The position numbers and the translations under genes were made by a program. The notes under the pieces were generated by a model, which did no database searches, had not been told where the DNA came from, and saw nothing but the letters and a program-made list of their open reading frames with translations. 64,000 bases of DNA from Ruminobacter sp964520475 (lineage in GTDB: Bacteria; Pseudomonadota; Gammaproteobacteria; Enterobacterales; Succinivibrionaceae), in contig CAZFNS010000007.1 in NCBI GenBank assembly GCA_964520475.1, forward strand, positions 33,205 through 97,204. The letters are read 5' to 3'. Below are positions 44,190 through 53,318 of this stretch, in pieces. The number at the start of each line of letters is the position of its first letter. The first letter of the stretch is position 1.

Positions 44190-44218
44190 ACAATTGTTTG
44201 TTTAATGCAAACAATTGT
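44190..44218. repeat. 29-bp AT-rich inverted repeat with two ACAATTGT palindromes
   Basis: ACAATTGTTTG, a 7-base spacer, CAAACAATTGT: perfect 11-base arms. Each arm contains the self-palindrome ACAATTGT; the two CAATTG cores are 21 bp apart, two helical turns. It could be a paired operator for the DUF4124 gene or, with the T run that follows on the minus strand, a terminator of the 44265-45857 gene. Confidence 0.55.
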
Positions 44219-44264
44219 ATATCGGGCGATCCGCCCCCCGGCGGGGGCGCCGCCCGTCCCGCGG

Positions 44265-45857
44265 TCATTTCGCCTTGCCCGCGAGCAGGAGCGCCTCGTC
44301 CGCGATAATGGCGAGCTTCTCGCCGATGGACGCGCCGGGGCGGCTCTGCAGGGCGTTGTCGGCGTTCTTGATGAACTCCTCCCAGACGCCGGGATCGGTT
44401 TCGGTGCGGCTCGCGGCCAGCCAGGCCTGCACGGTCGGGATCTCCCTGATCTTTTCGAAGTCGAGATCGGTCATGTCCTTGAGCCGCGGCTCCCACCTCA
44501 GGTTGTTGAAGACGAGATTGGCGGCCACGGTGTCGGTGATCTCGCCCCCGGTGGTGTCGCCGACGAACATGATCAGGATGACCGAGTCTTTGCTGCCCGC
44601 GCCGTCCGCGTCGTCGCCCCGGGAGGACATCAGGGACTCGACGTCGAGGAGCAGGTACTCGCGGCTGTTCCGGCCGGAGTCGAAGGTGTTGTCGCAGACG
44701 ACCGCGAAGGCCGGGAGATCGGCGACGGTGGACTCGTAGATCTCGTTGTTGTCGACGCACGACTTGTCGGCCGCTATCTTCTGCGCCAGATCGCGCGCGG
44801 ACTCGGCGCCGAGGATCTCCGGGGTCACGAGGGTCGACGCCGAAACGTGCTCGGCGCTCTGGTCGCTGACGGTGATGAGGTTGTTGCCGTAGATGTTCTC
44901 GGTGATGTTGTAGATGAAGAGCGGGATGTCGGACTTCTCGGAGTTGATCCTGAGCGGCTTGAAGTTCTTCTTGCGGCGGGGCAGCAGGTACTTCTGGTTG
45001 AAGAGGGCCGCCTTCATGCCGTCTTCCGCCCGCGCGTGCAGGAGGGCCGCGTCGGCCGCGAGGGCCTCCTTCAGCTCGGCGGCCTTGTCCGCCTCGCTTT
45101 TCTTGGGGAAGGACGGCGCCAGGAACAGGTTGACGGTGTTCACCGGGACGACCAGGTCGGAAAGGGTGGTCTCCGGGTTGCGGTAGTTGACCAGCTCCTT
45201 GGCCAGGTAGTTCACGATGAGGATCTTCCGGGCGTCCCCGTGATCGAGCTGCCCGTTGTAGTTCTCGGTTTCGTAGCGGTAGGTCTGGCCGATTCTGGCG
45301 TTGCCGGCGCGCATGATCACGAAATAGTTGGCGGAGGCGGCGGTGCAGCTGAAGAACCCGACGTTCTGCCCGTTCATCATGAACTTGGAGCTGTACACGT
45401 TGCGGCACTCGGACTGCAGGCCGGCCAGGACGCCCGTCAGATCTCTCCCCGACTCGGGGTCGAGGAAGCTGCCCGAGAGATCCCGGGAGATCGCGGACAG
45501 TTCGAAAGAGGATATGGCCTCGTCGCGGAGCGCGATGAACTCGACGAAAGGTTTGTGGAAATACTCGCCCCTGACGCTCATCATGTCCCCGATTATCCGC
45601 GGGGACGAGAAGGTCACGCCGTCCGACATGGTCTCGTAAGGTTCGGGATTGGCCCTGACGTCGAAATTCGAGAAGAGGATTTTTTCGGGCTTGGGCCGCA
45701 GGGCGGGATTGAGATAGACGCTCACGAAGGAGGTGTTCAGGTCGCGGGGCATGGTGACGTCGACCTCGGACGGAAGCGACTCCGTCAGAGACAGTCCCGC
45801 CGCGCAAAACAGCGCCGGCGCGGCGCATATCCCCGGGAACAGTTTCTTAAGATTCAC
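44265..45857 (-). CDS. Exported protein of unknown function
   Basis: 530 residues from a GTG start with GAGG upstream; the N terminus NLKKLFPGICAAPALFCAAGLSLT is a signal peptide, so the product is periplasmic or outer-membrane associated. An upstream GTG at 45935 would add 26 basic residues without a signal peptide at the end, so I rejected it. The mature protein is rich in Asn, Asp and Tyr and has few Cys (five). No domain recognised. Its own -10 lies near 45950. Confidence 0.75.
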   Translation of the reverse strand: MNLKKLFPGICAAPALFCAAGLSLTESLPSEVDVTMPRDLNTSFVSVYLNPALRPKPEKILFSNFDVRANPEPYETMSDGVTFSSPRIIGDMMSVRGEYFHKPFVEFIALRDEAISSFELSAISRDLSGSFLDPESGRDLTGVLAGLQSECRNVYSSKFMMNGQNVGFFSCTAASANYFVIMRAGNARIGQTYRYETENYNGQLDHGDARKILIVNYLAKELVNYRNPETTLSDLVVPVNTVNLFLAPSFPKKSEADKAAELKEALAADAALLHARAEDGMKAALFNQKYLLPRRKKNFKPLRINSEKSDIPLFIYNITENIYGNNLITVSDQSAEHVSASTLVTPEILGAESARDLAQKIAADKSCVDNNEIYESTVADLPAFAVVCDNTFDSGRNSREYLLLDVESLMSSRGDDADGAGSKDSVILIMFVGDTTGGEITDTVAANLVFNNLRWEPRLKDMTDLDFEKIREIPTVQAWLAASRTETDPGVWEEFIKNADNALQSRPGASIGEKLAIIADEALLLAGKAK

Positions 45858-45949
45858 GGCAGCCTCGATTATGATACCGGCGGTCTTCCGGGGCGATCCC
45901 GGCCGGCCCGCCGGGCGGCGCCGGAAAAAACGCACCCTTACGGGACTTT

Positions 45950-45955
45950 ATTATA
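45950..45955 (-). promoter_or_regulatory. -10 element for the 530-residue exported protein
   Basis: Minus-strand TATAAT in an AT-rich patch, about 95 bp before the start; no good -35. Confidence 0.4.
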
Positions 45956-46121
45956 AATTATGTTGTTAAAAAAGGTTTTCCGGACACGTGAAAATATTGA
46001 CCCCGATTATATTTTTCGGGCGGGGGACCGCTCCCGCCCCGGGGCGGCCCGCGCCCGGGCGGCCCGCCCGGGCCGTCCCTCCCCGGGAGCGCGGAGCCGG
46101 CGGGGGAAAACAAAATTTTTT

Positions 46122-46149
46122 TTGACAGGGCGGGAAAAACATTTATAAT
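46122..46149 (+). promoter_or_regulatory. Promoter of the tRNA operon
   Basis: TTGACA (46122-46127), 16-bp spacer, TATAAT (46144-46149): both hexamers perfect, as expected for a strong stable-RNA promoter. The -10 is 31 bp before tRNA-Gly. Confidence 0.9.
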
Positions 46150-46180
46150 AGTTTTCGTTTCGGCCTACGCCGGAGACAAA

Positions 46181-46256
<76 letters not shown>

Positions 46257-46260
46257 GCGC

Positions 46261-46334
46261 GGCGCGTTAGCAAAGCGGTTATGCAGCGGATTGCAAATTC
46301 GTACAGCCCGGTTCGACTCCGGAACGCGCCTCCA
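46261..46334 (+). tRNA. cysT: tRNA-Cys (anticodon GCA)
   Basis: 74 nt including CCA. Acceptor GGCGCGT / ACGCGCC, anticodon GCA at 46293-46295 in GGATTGCAAATTC, T arm GGTTCGACT. Very close to E. coli tRNA-Cys; the anticodon stem holds G-U pairs. Confidence 0.97.
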
Positions 46335-46348
46335 CCGTCAGATTAAAC

Positions 46349-46438
46349 GCCCGAGTGGTGAAATCGGTAGACACAAGGGATTTAAAATCCCTCGGAACTT
46401 AAACTTCCGTGCCAGTTCGATTCTGGCCTCGGGCACCA
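46349..46438 (+). tRNA. leuZ: tRNA-Leu (anticodon TAA)
   Basis: 90 nt class II tRNA with a long variable arm, acceptor GCCCGAG / CTCGGGC, encoded CCA. Anticodon TAA at 46383-46385 in GGGATTTAAAATCCC. The T run at 46451-46461 after it may end the transcript. The set Gly-Cys-Leu in this order is the glyW-cysT-leuZ operon known from E. coli. Confidence 0.97.
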
Positions 46439-46666
46439 TCCCAGCGCATCCTTTTTTATTTTCCGCCCGCGCCCGCGCGCGGCTCCGCGCCTTTTCCGGC
46501 CCGCGCCGGCGCCCGTTTTCCCCGGTTTCCGCCCGCCGGACGTTAACAAAATCGTTAAATCTTTATGGCGCAAAACCGTTGAAAAATCACACTTTGCGAA
46601 TTCCCCGCCCGTCCCCGTGCAAATTATTTGAAGTATTGCAGGAATAGCGGCCCCGATATGTGTTAC

Positions 46667-46688
46667 GTTGTATAAAGGTTGTATAAAG
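46667..46688. repeat. Tandem 11-bp repeat upstream of the TetR gene
   Basis: GTTGTATAAAG twice in a row, followed by GTTGAG. The period is one helical turn and each copy contains a TATAAA -10-like hexamer. It may be the promoter/operator of the TetR gene 180 bp downstream. The remainder of 46439-46868 holds no gene. Confidence 0.5.
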
Positions 46689-46868
46689 GTTGAGCGGCCG
46701 CCGCGGGAAGCCCGCCGGGAGCGGGCCCGGGGCGGGCGTTTCCGGGACGCCGGGCGGATTCCGCGTTTCGGATAAAACCTCGTGAGAATCTCAAGGCCCC
46801 GGCCGCCGGGTCCCGGCCCGGGCGGGGCGCGGGATCCGGAGGCGCCGGTTCGGCCGGAGGAGCGTATT

Positions 46869-47507
46869 GTGGCAGTGAAGTTGGGAAACGGCGGCGACGC
46901 AGCCGGAAAAACCGGCGGCCCGGCGGGGCCGGGGGCGCCGAGAAGGGAAGCCAAGGACACGCGGCTCGCGAATCCCCTGGACAAGAGGGTCCTGCGGACC
47001 GAGCAGAAGATCCGCGGCGTGTTCGTGGACATGCTCGCCGACCGCGAGTACGGCGAGATCACCGTGGGCATGATCCTGCAGCGCGCCGGCATCAACCGCT
47101 CCACTTTCTACAAGCACTACATCAACAAGAACGATCTCGCCTCGGAGGTCCTCGCGAACTGCCAGGAACGCGTCATCTCCTCCCTGGTCGGGGACAGGAA
47201 GCTTACGATCGGCAACCTGAGCTTTTTCCGGGAGCTGCGGCGGGTGATGAGCGAGAACGCCCCCATGCTCAAGATCCTGCGCAAGCTCGACTCGAAGGAT
47301 CTCGACCTCAAAGAAAGCTTCCACGACTATTTCTACCGCTACATCAAAGAACGCCACGCCCGGATCCTGACCGGCCTCTCCTCGCGGGAGGTGGATCTCG
47401 GCGCCTACATCACTGCGGGCATCCTCGTGTCGGTGATCGGCTACTACATCGAGAGGGACGAGGAACCGCAGCCCGAGACCCTGACCAGGATCTTCCTCAA
47501 TATTTAG
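46869..47507 (+). CDS. TetR/AcrR-family transcriptional regulator
   Basis: 212 residues. The N-terminal DNA-binding domain is clear (TEQKIRGVFVDML, then ITVGMILQRAGINRSTFYKHYINKNDL with the recognition helix). The C-terminal ligand/dimer domain is all-helical and of no assigned subtype. The GTG at 46869 is chosen because GGAGGAG lies six bases before it; an earlier in-frame GTG at 46782 would only add a Pro/Gly-rich leader. No divergent partner gene, so its target is unclear. Followed by a strong terminator. Confidence 0.88.
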   Translation: MAVKLGNGGDAAGKTGGPAGPGAPRREAKDTRLANPLDKRVLRTEQKIRGVFVDMLADREYGEITVGMILQRAGINRSTFYKHYINKNDLASEVLANCQERVISSLVGDRKLTIGNLSFFRELRRVMSENAPMLKILRKLDSKDLDLKESFHDYFYRYIKERHARILTGLSSREVDLGAYITAGILVSVIGYYIERDEEPQPETLTRIFLNI

Positions 47508-47528
47508 CCCCGCGGCCGGGGCGCGCGG

Positions 47529-47557
47529 TCCCGCCCGGCGGGGGCGGGATTTTTTTT
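47529..47557 (+). terminator. Intrinsic terminator of the TetR gene
   Basis: TCCCGCCC / GGGCGGGA with loop GGCGG, then eight T. Confidence 0.85.
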
Positions 47558-47628
47558 GTAAAAAAGTAAATAATATGTAAAATTTTTATGATAAAATAGG
47601 CTATCTGCAAGGTATGTCGGCACGGGAT

Positions 47629-47634
47629 TATAAT
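47629..47634 (+). promoter_or_regulatory. -10 element for the second Sel1 protein
   Basis: TATAAT 115 bp before the start, with no convincing -35. The leader forms two GC-rich hairpins (around 47648-47670 and 47683-47715). Confidence 0.45.
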
Positions 47635-47748
47635 AATTGACGGAACGCGCGGCGAAGCCGCGGCGCGGTTATGTTTTCGCCCTTCGGCGCGGGGAGCTCC
47701 GGCTCCCCGGGGCGCGGAAGGGCTTGTCTGAAGATTTGAGTTGAAGTA

Positions 47749-50393
47749 ATGAATTGGAAAAAGACCTGGCATAATTTCACCAACGGCTACGACGACTGGG
47801 AGTCCCGGCTCAAAAAAGAAAGGGGCTCGATGTTTTCCACCGCCAGGGGCAAACTGCTCGTTGTCGCCGTCGTCGTGCTGGCCGCCTGGGGACTGGTGCT
47901 GCTGAACCATCTCAGCCGGTACTTCTCCGTGCACAACTACCGGCACCTCGCGGCCGTCGCGCTCGAGAACAGGTTCTACGACGAGGCCCGGCAGAACTAC
48001 GAGAAGCTCATCGAGCTCGGCGACGTGCAGGCTCTTTACGACGTGGCGGATCTCTATTTCGAGGGCCGCGGCACCATGAAGAACACCGTGACCGGCCTCG
48101 AGTATCTCAACAAGGCCGCCGAGGCGGGCTATTCCCCCGCCATGGTCAAGCTCGGCAAGCTTTACTCGGCCCGGGGCTCCGACACCAGCACCTGCGTGGG
48201 CCACGACTACAAGCAGGCCTACGAGTGGTTCATGAAGGCCGGCGACAACCCCGACGCCCTTTACGCCATCGGGCAGATGTACAAGCGCGGCCTCGGGGGC
48301 CTGAGCGTCGACGAGAGCATGGCCAACAGCTACTTCAACCGCTGGATCGACATCTACGAGAAGAGGGCCGACAAAGGCGACGTGGAAGCCTCGCGCACCC
48401 TGGCCAGGTATTTCGGGTCGCTCGAGAAGAATCCCGCCAACGAGGAAAGGACCGTTTACTGGTACGAGCAGGGGGCGAAGCGGAACGACATCGCCTCCAT
48501 CGAGGCCCTTGCCTTCGCTTTCTACCTCAGCCCGAAACAGGACGTCAGGGACAAGGCCGACAAGTATTTCAAGAGGCTCGAGAAGCTGTATCAGGGCCTC
48601 ATCAAGAGGGGCAACACCCGGGCGATGGTTTCCCTCAGCTACCTTTACTCGATTAAAACGATGAGCCTCTACGATCCCGCGAAGTCGCGGGACCTGATCA
48701 TCAAGGCCGCCGAGCTCAACAACGACGAGGCCAAGCTGATCCTCGCCCACATGATTTCCACCGGGGCCGTCTCCGAGCAGGAGGCGAACACCAACGCCGA
48801 GGCCCTGCGCTACGAGGCCAAGCGGCTTAAGGAAATCCGCGCCGAGGGCGGCGACATCGACGCCATGCGCGATCTCGCCTTCGAGGCCCTCACCGGAACG
48901 CAGACCGTGGCCGGCAACCCGCACGGCATAAGCGGCGAAAGCACGCGGTACAACCGCCGGGAGAAAAACGAGGCGGTCAATTCCCGCAAGGCCGGCGAGC
49001 TCGCGAAGCGGGTGGCCGACATCCAGAGCGAAGACAAGATGGTGGTGCTCTCCGAAAGCGGAACCGGGATCCCCGAGGCGCCCGCGCTCGCGGAAGCCCC
49101 CGGAGCCGGGGTGAACGGGACCGCGGCCGAGGCCGCCGCCGCGGCGGCCCGGGCCGGTGAGCCCGCGGCCGGCGGCGAGGCCGCGCCGTCCGATACCGCG
49201 GCTAAGCCCGAGGGCGGCGAGGAGGCCGCGCTGTCCGGCGCCGCGGCCAAGCCCGCGGACGACGGCGAGGTCGTGCTTTCCGACACCGCGGCGAAGCCCG
49301 AGAGCGGCGACGAAGTGGTGCTCTCCGACACCGCGGCCAAACCCGAGAGCGGCGACGAAGTGGTGCTCTCCGACACCGCGGCGAAGCCCGAGGGCGACGG
49401 CGAAGTGGTGCTTTCCGACACCGCGGCGAAACCCGATGACGGCGACGAGGTCGTGCTTTCCGNNNNNNNNNNNNNNNNNNNNNNNNNNNNNNNNNNNNNN
49501 NNNNNNNNNNNNNNNNNNNNNNNNNNNNNNNNNNNNNNNNNNNNNNNNNNNNNNNNNNNNNNGTGCTTTCCGACACCGCGGCGAAACCCGATGACGGCGA
49601 CGAGGTCGTGCTTTCCGAAACCGCGGCCAAATCCGAGGGTGACGGCGAAGTGGTGCTTTCCGACACCGCGGCGAAGCCCGAGGGCGACGGCGAAGTGGTG
49701 CTGTCCGACACCGCGGCGAAGCCCGCGGGCGGCGCGGAGGGGCTTGCCGACGCCCCGTCCGGAGCGGAGGAGCAGTTCGAGGAGTTTGTGGATCCCGAGC
49801 TTGAGATCGCCATGGGCATCGACGGGAACGGCGAAGCCGCGGAGGGCGGAGCCGCCGAAGCCGGACCCGACTACGAGGAAGCCGTCAAATGGTTCACCAT
49901 GGCGGCCCAGAAGGGCGATTCCAAATCGATGTACGAGCTTGCCAACATTTACAACGACGACAGCCCGTTCTCCAATCACTACGATCCGGAGAAGGCCGTG
50001 TACTGGCTGAAGCAGAGCGCGGCGCTGTGCTACGAGCCGGCCTATCTGTCCCTGGGCGAGATCTACAACAAGCCGGGCAGCCCGGTGGAAAACGCCGGCA
50101 AGGCCCAGGAGTGGCTGACCAAGGCGGCGACTGAAGGCGATTTCGTGGCCCAGAAGAAGCTCGCCGAGGCGCTGGCGCGGGGCGGCAAGGGCGTGCAGTC
50201 CGACATGTTCAACGCCCTCAAATGGACCCTCGTGCTCAAGTCCTACATCGGCACGTTCGACACCGACAGCTGGTACAAGGACGACGTGAACGCGATGGAA
50301 AAGCGCTACTCCTACTACCTGACCCCCGCCCAGGTGATCGAGGCCCAGAAGGAGGCCGAGGTGATGCGCATGAAGTACGGCTCGGCCTGGTAG
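47749..50393 (+). CDS. Membrane-anchored Sel1/TPR protein with a 15-residue tandem repeat, with scaffold gap
   Basis: A single gene interrupted by 100 N. N-terminal cytoplasmic part of about 37 residues, one membrane helix (LLVVAVVVLAAWGLVLL), Sel1-like repeats to about residue 380 (ALYAIGQMYKRGLGG, ALYDVADLYFEGRGT), a disordered Ala/Glu-rich stretch, 15-residue repeats of the type VVLSDTAAKPESGDE, and after the gap more repeats and a second Sel1 block (EAVKWFTMAAQKGDSKSMYELANIY) to the end. The two sides are out of frame only because the placeholder is 100 bases; a gap of 35+45k bases restores the frame. Function unknown. Its plan resembles the 1397-residue protein at 4437-8630. Confidence 0.8.
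49180..49739 (+). repeat. 45-bp tandem repeats inside the Sel1 gene
   Basis: Six complete units before the gap (starting at 49180, 49225, 49270, 49315, 49360, 49405) and about four after it (ending at 49739), each coding 15 residues of the form VVLSDTAAKPXXGDE. Units differ mainly at two or three codons. The copy number is unknown because of the gap. Confidence 0.9.
49463..49562. other. Scaffold gap (100 N) inside the 45-bp repeat array
   Basis: Exactly 100 N. The sequences on both sides are the same repeat unit, so the assembly broke on the repeat. Confidence 0.97.
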
Positions 50394-50413
50394 CCCGGAG
50401 CCTCGTCTTACCC

Positions 50414-50448
50414 AAAAAAATATCCGCCTTCAGGCGGATATTTTTTTT
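50414..50448. terminator. Bidirectional terminator between the Sel1 gene and the zinc-ribbon gene
   Basis: TATCCGCC / GGCGGATA with loop TTCA, seven A on the left and eight T on the right. Confidence 0.88.
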
Positions 50449-50468
50449 GTCCTTTGCCCCGGCGGGCG

Positions 50469-51737
50469 TCAGCGCGAGCGCACGCCGATCAGCCGGTCCT
50501 CGCGCCCCTTGAGGACGAACGAGGCGGGATCGCCGTAAGTCTCGGCCCGGGTGGCCCGCCGCACGCTGATCCGGCGCGCGTCGGCCGCCGCGTTGAGGCC
50601 CCAGCCGAAGACGCCCCCCGTGATCGCCGCGTTCGACAGCTCCATGCCCGGCAGGAAACGCTGCGCGAGGTAAGTGATGAGCGCGGCGCTCAGGATCACG
50701 GAACCCCAGTACAGCAGGGAGTTGCGCGGCAGGTTCCCCACGAACGCGCCGGTCTGGCCGTTCATGGCGAAGAAGTACCGCTTCCCGCGCCACTTGGTGG
50801 TGAGCAGCCACATGGGGTAGAGCACCGAGCGGGCGGAGATGTCCGAGGGGACGATCGCGCCCATGGGCCCGGCGCCCTCGACGCCGACGTCCCGGATCGA
50901 GGAGTAGCCGCCCATGGTGCGCTTGCGCATCTGGCTCTTGAGGCTGCCCGCGGCCCGCAGGGCGGCCCGGCGCGCGCACGACTCGCACGACTCGTCGTAC
51001 ACGTGGGCGGTGAAGCCCGGCAGGTACCCGGTTTCGAACGGCACCGCGTCGCCGAAGAAGTACGGCTCGAGGGATTCGGTGATCTCGTCCCGGATCGCCC
51101 GGCACGAGTCCTCGGGGATCATCCGGAAACTCATGGAGGCGTCGCGCATCACCTGGTAGATCTCCGTGTTGGCGGCGCCCATGCGTTCCGCCCGGAAGAA
51201 GGCCGGGCCGCTCACCTTCATGTCGTAGACCCAGAAGGGCACGTAGCAGCCGACCAGGCTGTCGAGGGCGTTTTTGCGCCTGAACTCCCGCGGCACGAAA
51301 AACTTGCCCCGGAGGTGCGCGAAGTACTTGTCCTTGAGCTCGTTCTTGTCGATCTTGAAGGGCACGACCATGTCCGGCACGTGGTTGCCGGTGAGCTTGT
51401 TGTAGAAGACGATGTTGTTGCCGCAGAAGGGGCACACGGTGGAGACCACCGTGGCCGTGACGGCGACGGCGCCGCCGCACTGCTTGCAGGAGTAGGTGTC
51501 GAGCAGGGTGTTCTCGTCGCCCGGGGCGGGATGGCGCGCGATGGGCTCCTCCGGCTCCCCGTAGTGGTTTTTGACGACGGGCGCGCCGTCTTCGCTGAAC
51601 TTCCGCGCGTCGGGCGGGACGATCTCGTCGGCCTCGAACTCGCTGTCGCAGTAGCGGCACTTGAGTTTGCCGCTCTTGATGTCGAAGTCGAGCGCCCCCC
51701 CGCAGGAGGGGCACTTGTAGTTGGCCAGCAGAGTCAT
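50469..51737 (-). CDS. Zinc-ribbon membrane protein paired with an SPFH protein (YdjG-like)
   Basis: 422 residues. Two zinc ribbons: YKCPSCGGALDFD with LKCRYCDSEFE, and YSCKQCGGAV with TVCPFCGNN. Then a domain with further Cys (ESCESCARR) and near the C terminus two membrane helices (SLLYWGSVILSAALITYLA and a weaker second one). Proteins of this build occur beside SPFH/zinc-ribbon proteins; in Bacillus the ydjFGHI set acts in membrane stress. I chose the ATG at 51737, which aligns with the usual start just before the first ribbon; a GTG at 51749 overlaps the upstream stop. Translationally linked to the SPFH gene. Confidence 0.8.
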   Translation of the reverse strand: MTLLANYKCPSCGGALDFDIKSGKLKCRYCDSEFEADEIVPPDARKFSEDGAPVVKNHYGEPEEPIARHPAPGDENTLLDTYSCKQCGGAVAVTATVVSTVCPFCGNNIVFYNKLTGNHVPDMVVPFKIDKNELKDKYFAHLRGKFFVPREFRRKNALDSLVGCYVPFWVYDMKVSGPAFFRAERMGAANTEIYQVMRDASMSFRMIPEDSCRAIRDEITESLEPYFFGDAVPFETGYLPGFTAHVYDESCESCARRAALRAAGSLKSQMRKRTMGGYSSIRDVGVEGAGPMGAIVPSDISARSVLYPMWLLTTKWRGKRYFFAMNGQTGAFVGNLPRNSLLYWGSVILSAALITYLAQRFLPGMELSNAAITGGVFGWGLNAAADARRISVRRATRAETYGDPASFVLKGREDRLIGVRSR

Positions 51738-51745
51738 GTCCGGGC

Positions 51746-53053
51746 TCACCCCGCTCCGTTAAGGGGAGCGCCGCATTCCGGGCAGAATTTCATCGGGCCG
51801 GCGCCGTCCGGGAGGACGAAGCCGCAGCGCCCGCACTTGCGCGGGGCGGCGGGCCGCGGCTGGCCGCACTCCGAGCAGAACTTGCCCGAATTGACGGCTC
51901 CGCACGCGCAGGTCCACTCGCCGGCGCCGGCGGGGGCGGGCGCGGCGGGCCTGGGCTGGCCGCACTCGGAGCAGAACTTGCCCGAGTTGACGGCTCCGCA
52001 CGCGCAGGTCCAGGAGGCGGCGCCGCCCCGGGCGGCGGCCCGCTCCCCCGGCTTCATCCGGAAGAGATCGGCCGCGACGCCGCCCCCGAGGCCCTGGGCC
52101 ATGCCCATGCCCATGAAGCCGGCCATCGCCCCGGCCTCGTTGGAGGCCGCGGCGCGCATGGCCTCGGCCTGAGCCTGGGTGAGCTGGGCGGCGGCCATGA
52201 CCGGGTCGCGCAGCGGAACGGCGAACTGGAGGTTCTTGAGCTTGGCCGCGTCCTCGTCGGGCAGGGTCACGGAGTTGATCGAGACCGAGACGATGCTGAG
52301 GCCCCGGAGATCGTTCCACTTGGCGCTCAGCACCCGGTTCATCTCCTCGCACAGTTCGTCGACGTGCGAGGGCAGTTCGTACGGGCGGATCGACAGTTCC
52401 GACAGACGGGCGAAGGCCGGGTTGAGGGCCCCCACGAATTCCGACTTGAGCACCGGCTTGAGCTGATCCGTGGTGTACTCCTCGGCCGCGTTGCCGGCCA
52501 CGTTGGCGTAGAAGGAGATCGGGTTGGTGATCTTGAAGGTGAAGATGCCGTTGCACCGCACCGACAGGTCGGCGTCGATCCCGGTGTTCCGGTCCACGAT
52601 GCGGAACGGAATGGGGCTCGGCGTGCCGAACTTGTTGTCCATGATCTCCTTGAGGTTGAAGTAGTACACGCGCTGGTCGCGGCCGGTGGCGCCGCCGTAC
52701 TTGAAACGCTCCCACATGGTGCGGAAGACCGCCCGGATGTTGTCGCCGTCGAGGCCGCCCGTGAACAGCGAGGGCTCGGCCGAGGCGTCGTAGGTGAAGA
52801 CGCCGGGCTCGGCGGCCACCTCGGTGACGACGCCCTGGTCGACCACGATGGCGCACTGCCCGTCCGCGACGGCGATGGCCGAACCGCGGGAGATGATGTT
52901 GTCGTTGCCCCGGTTGGAGCTGCGCCGGTCGCCCTGTTTGGCGCCCCGGGCGAGCAGCACGTTGTTGCCGAGCGCGTCGCAGGTGAAGAATTCCTTCCAC
53001 TGGTCGGCCAGCACCCCGCCGACCGAGCCGGCGGCGGCTTTGATAAGTCCCAT
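51746..53053 (-). CDS. SPFH-domain protein with C-terminal zinc ribbons (YdjI-like, 'virion core protein' family)
   Basis: 435 residues. An N-terminal SPFH (band 7) domain from about residue 30 (FFTCDALGNNVLLARGAKQGD, GQCAIVVDQGVVTEVAAEPG), a helical region ending in a Met/Gly-rich segment, then three zinc ribbons. The first two are near-identical copies (WTCACGAVNSGKFCSECGQP), the third is RKCGRCGF with KFCPECGAPL. SPFH proteins of this type associate with membranes and, in Bacillus, with PspA-like proteins. AGGAGAG precedes the ATG. First gene of the two-gene unit with its own promoter. Confidence 0.88.
   Translation of the reverse strand: MGLIKAAAGSVGGVLADQWKEFFTCDALGNNVLLARGAKQGDRRSSNRGNDNIISRGSAIAVADGQCAIVVDQGVVTEVAAEPGVFTYDASAEPSLFTGGLDGDNIRAVFRTMWERFKYGGATGRDQRVYYFNLKEIMDNKFGTPSPIPFRIVDRNTGIDADLSVRCNGIFTFKITNPISFYANVAGNAAEEYTTDQLKPVLKSEFVGALNPAFARLSELSIRPYELPSHVDELCEEMNRVLSAKWNDLRGLSIVSVSINSVTLPDEDAAKLKNLQFAVPLRDPVMAAAQLTQAQAEAMRAAASNEAGAMAGFMGMGMAQGLGGGVAADLFRMKPGERAAARGGAASWTCACGAVNSGKFCSECGQPRPAAPAPAGAGEWTCACGAVNSGKFCSECGQPRPAAPRKCGRCGFVLPDGAGPMKFCPECGAPLNGAG
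51851..52012. repeat. 66-bp direct repeat coding the duplicated zinc ribbon
   Basis: 51851-51916 and 51947-52012 differ at only a few positions, offset 96 bp, inside the SPFH gene. Recent duplication of one ribbon. Confidence 0.85.
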
Positions 53054-53143
53054 GGTTACTCTCCTTTTTTTGAATCCGCGCGCGGTTCGAAACGTCCCGG
53101 AGGGGCGCGCGCCCTCCGCCGGAAAAAGATCGCCGGAACATTG

Positions 53144-53172
53144 ATTATACCGCCGCCGGGCGGGCGTGTAAA
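53144..53172 (-). promoter_or_regulatory. Sigma70-type promoter of the SPFH/zinc-ribbon unit
   Basis: Minus strand TTTACA (53172-53167), 17-bp spacer, TATAAT (53149-53144), about 90 bp before the SPFH start. Confidence 0.75.
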
Positions 53173-53238
53173 CAAAACGGCGGGTGCGCCGCGGCGCGGA
53201 TCGGACAATATTTTATGGCAAAGAATAACGCATATATA

Positions 53239-53244
53239 TATAAT
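53239..53244 (+). promoter_or_regulatory. -10 element of the exonuclease pair
   Basis: TATAAT in an alternating TA stretch, with ATGGCA 18 bp upstream; 75 bp before the first exonuclease gene. It faces the SPFH promoter. Confidence 0.5.
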
Positions 53245-53318
53245 ACGAGACGGGGAACCGCGGGTTCCCCGCGCCGCCCCGGCGGCGCTCGCGCGGACGT
53301 AACGCGGAGACTTAAAAT

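Noticed and set aside
49180..49739. Regular repeats as a CRISPR array
   Set aside because: The 45-bp units abut with no spacers, stay in one reading frame and code a 15-residue protein repeat.
47749..50010. The Sel1 gene ending at 50010 with an Arg/Pro-rich tail
   Set aside because: That tail is read out of frame past the 100-base placeholder. The repeat and the Sel1 block continue in another frame to 50393.
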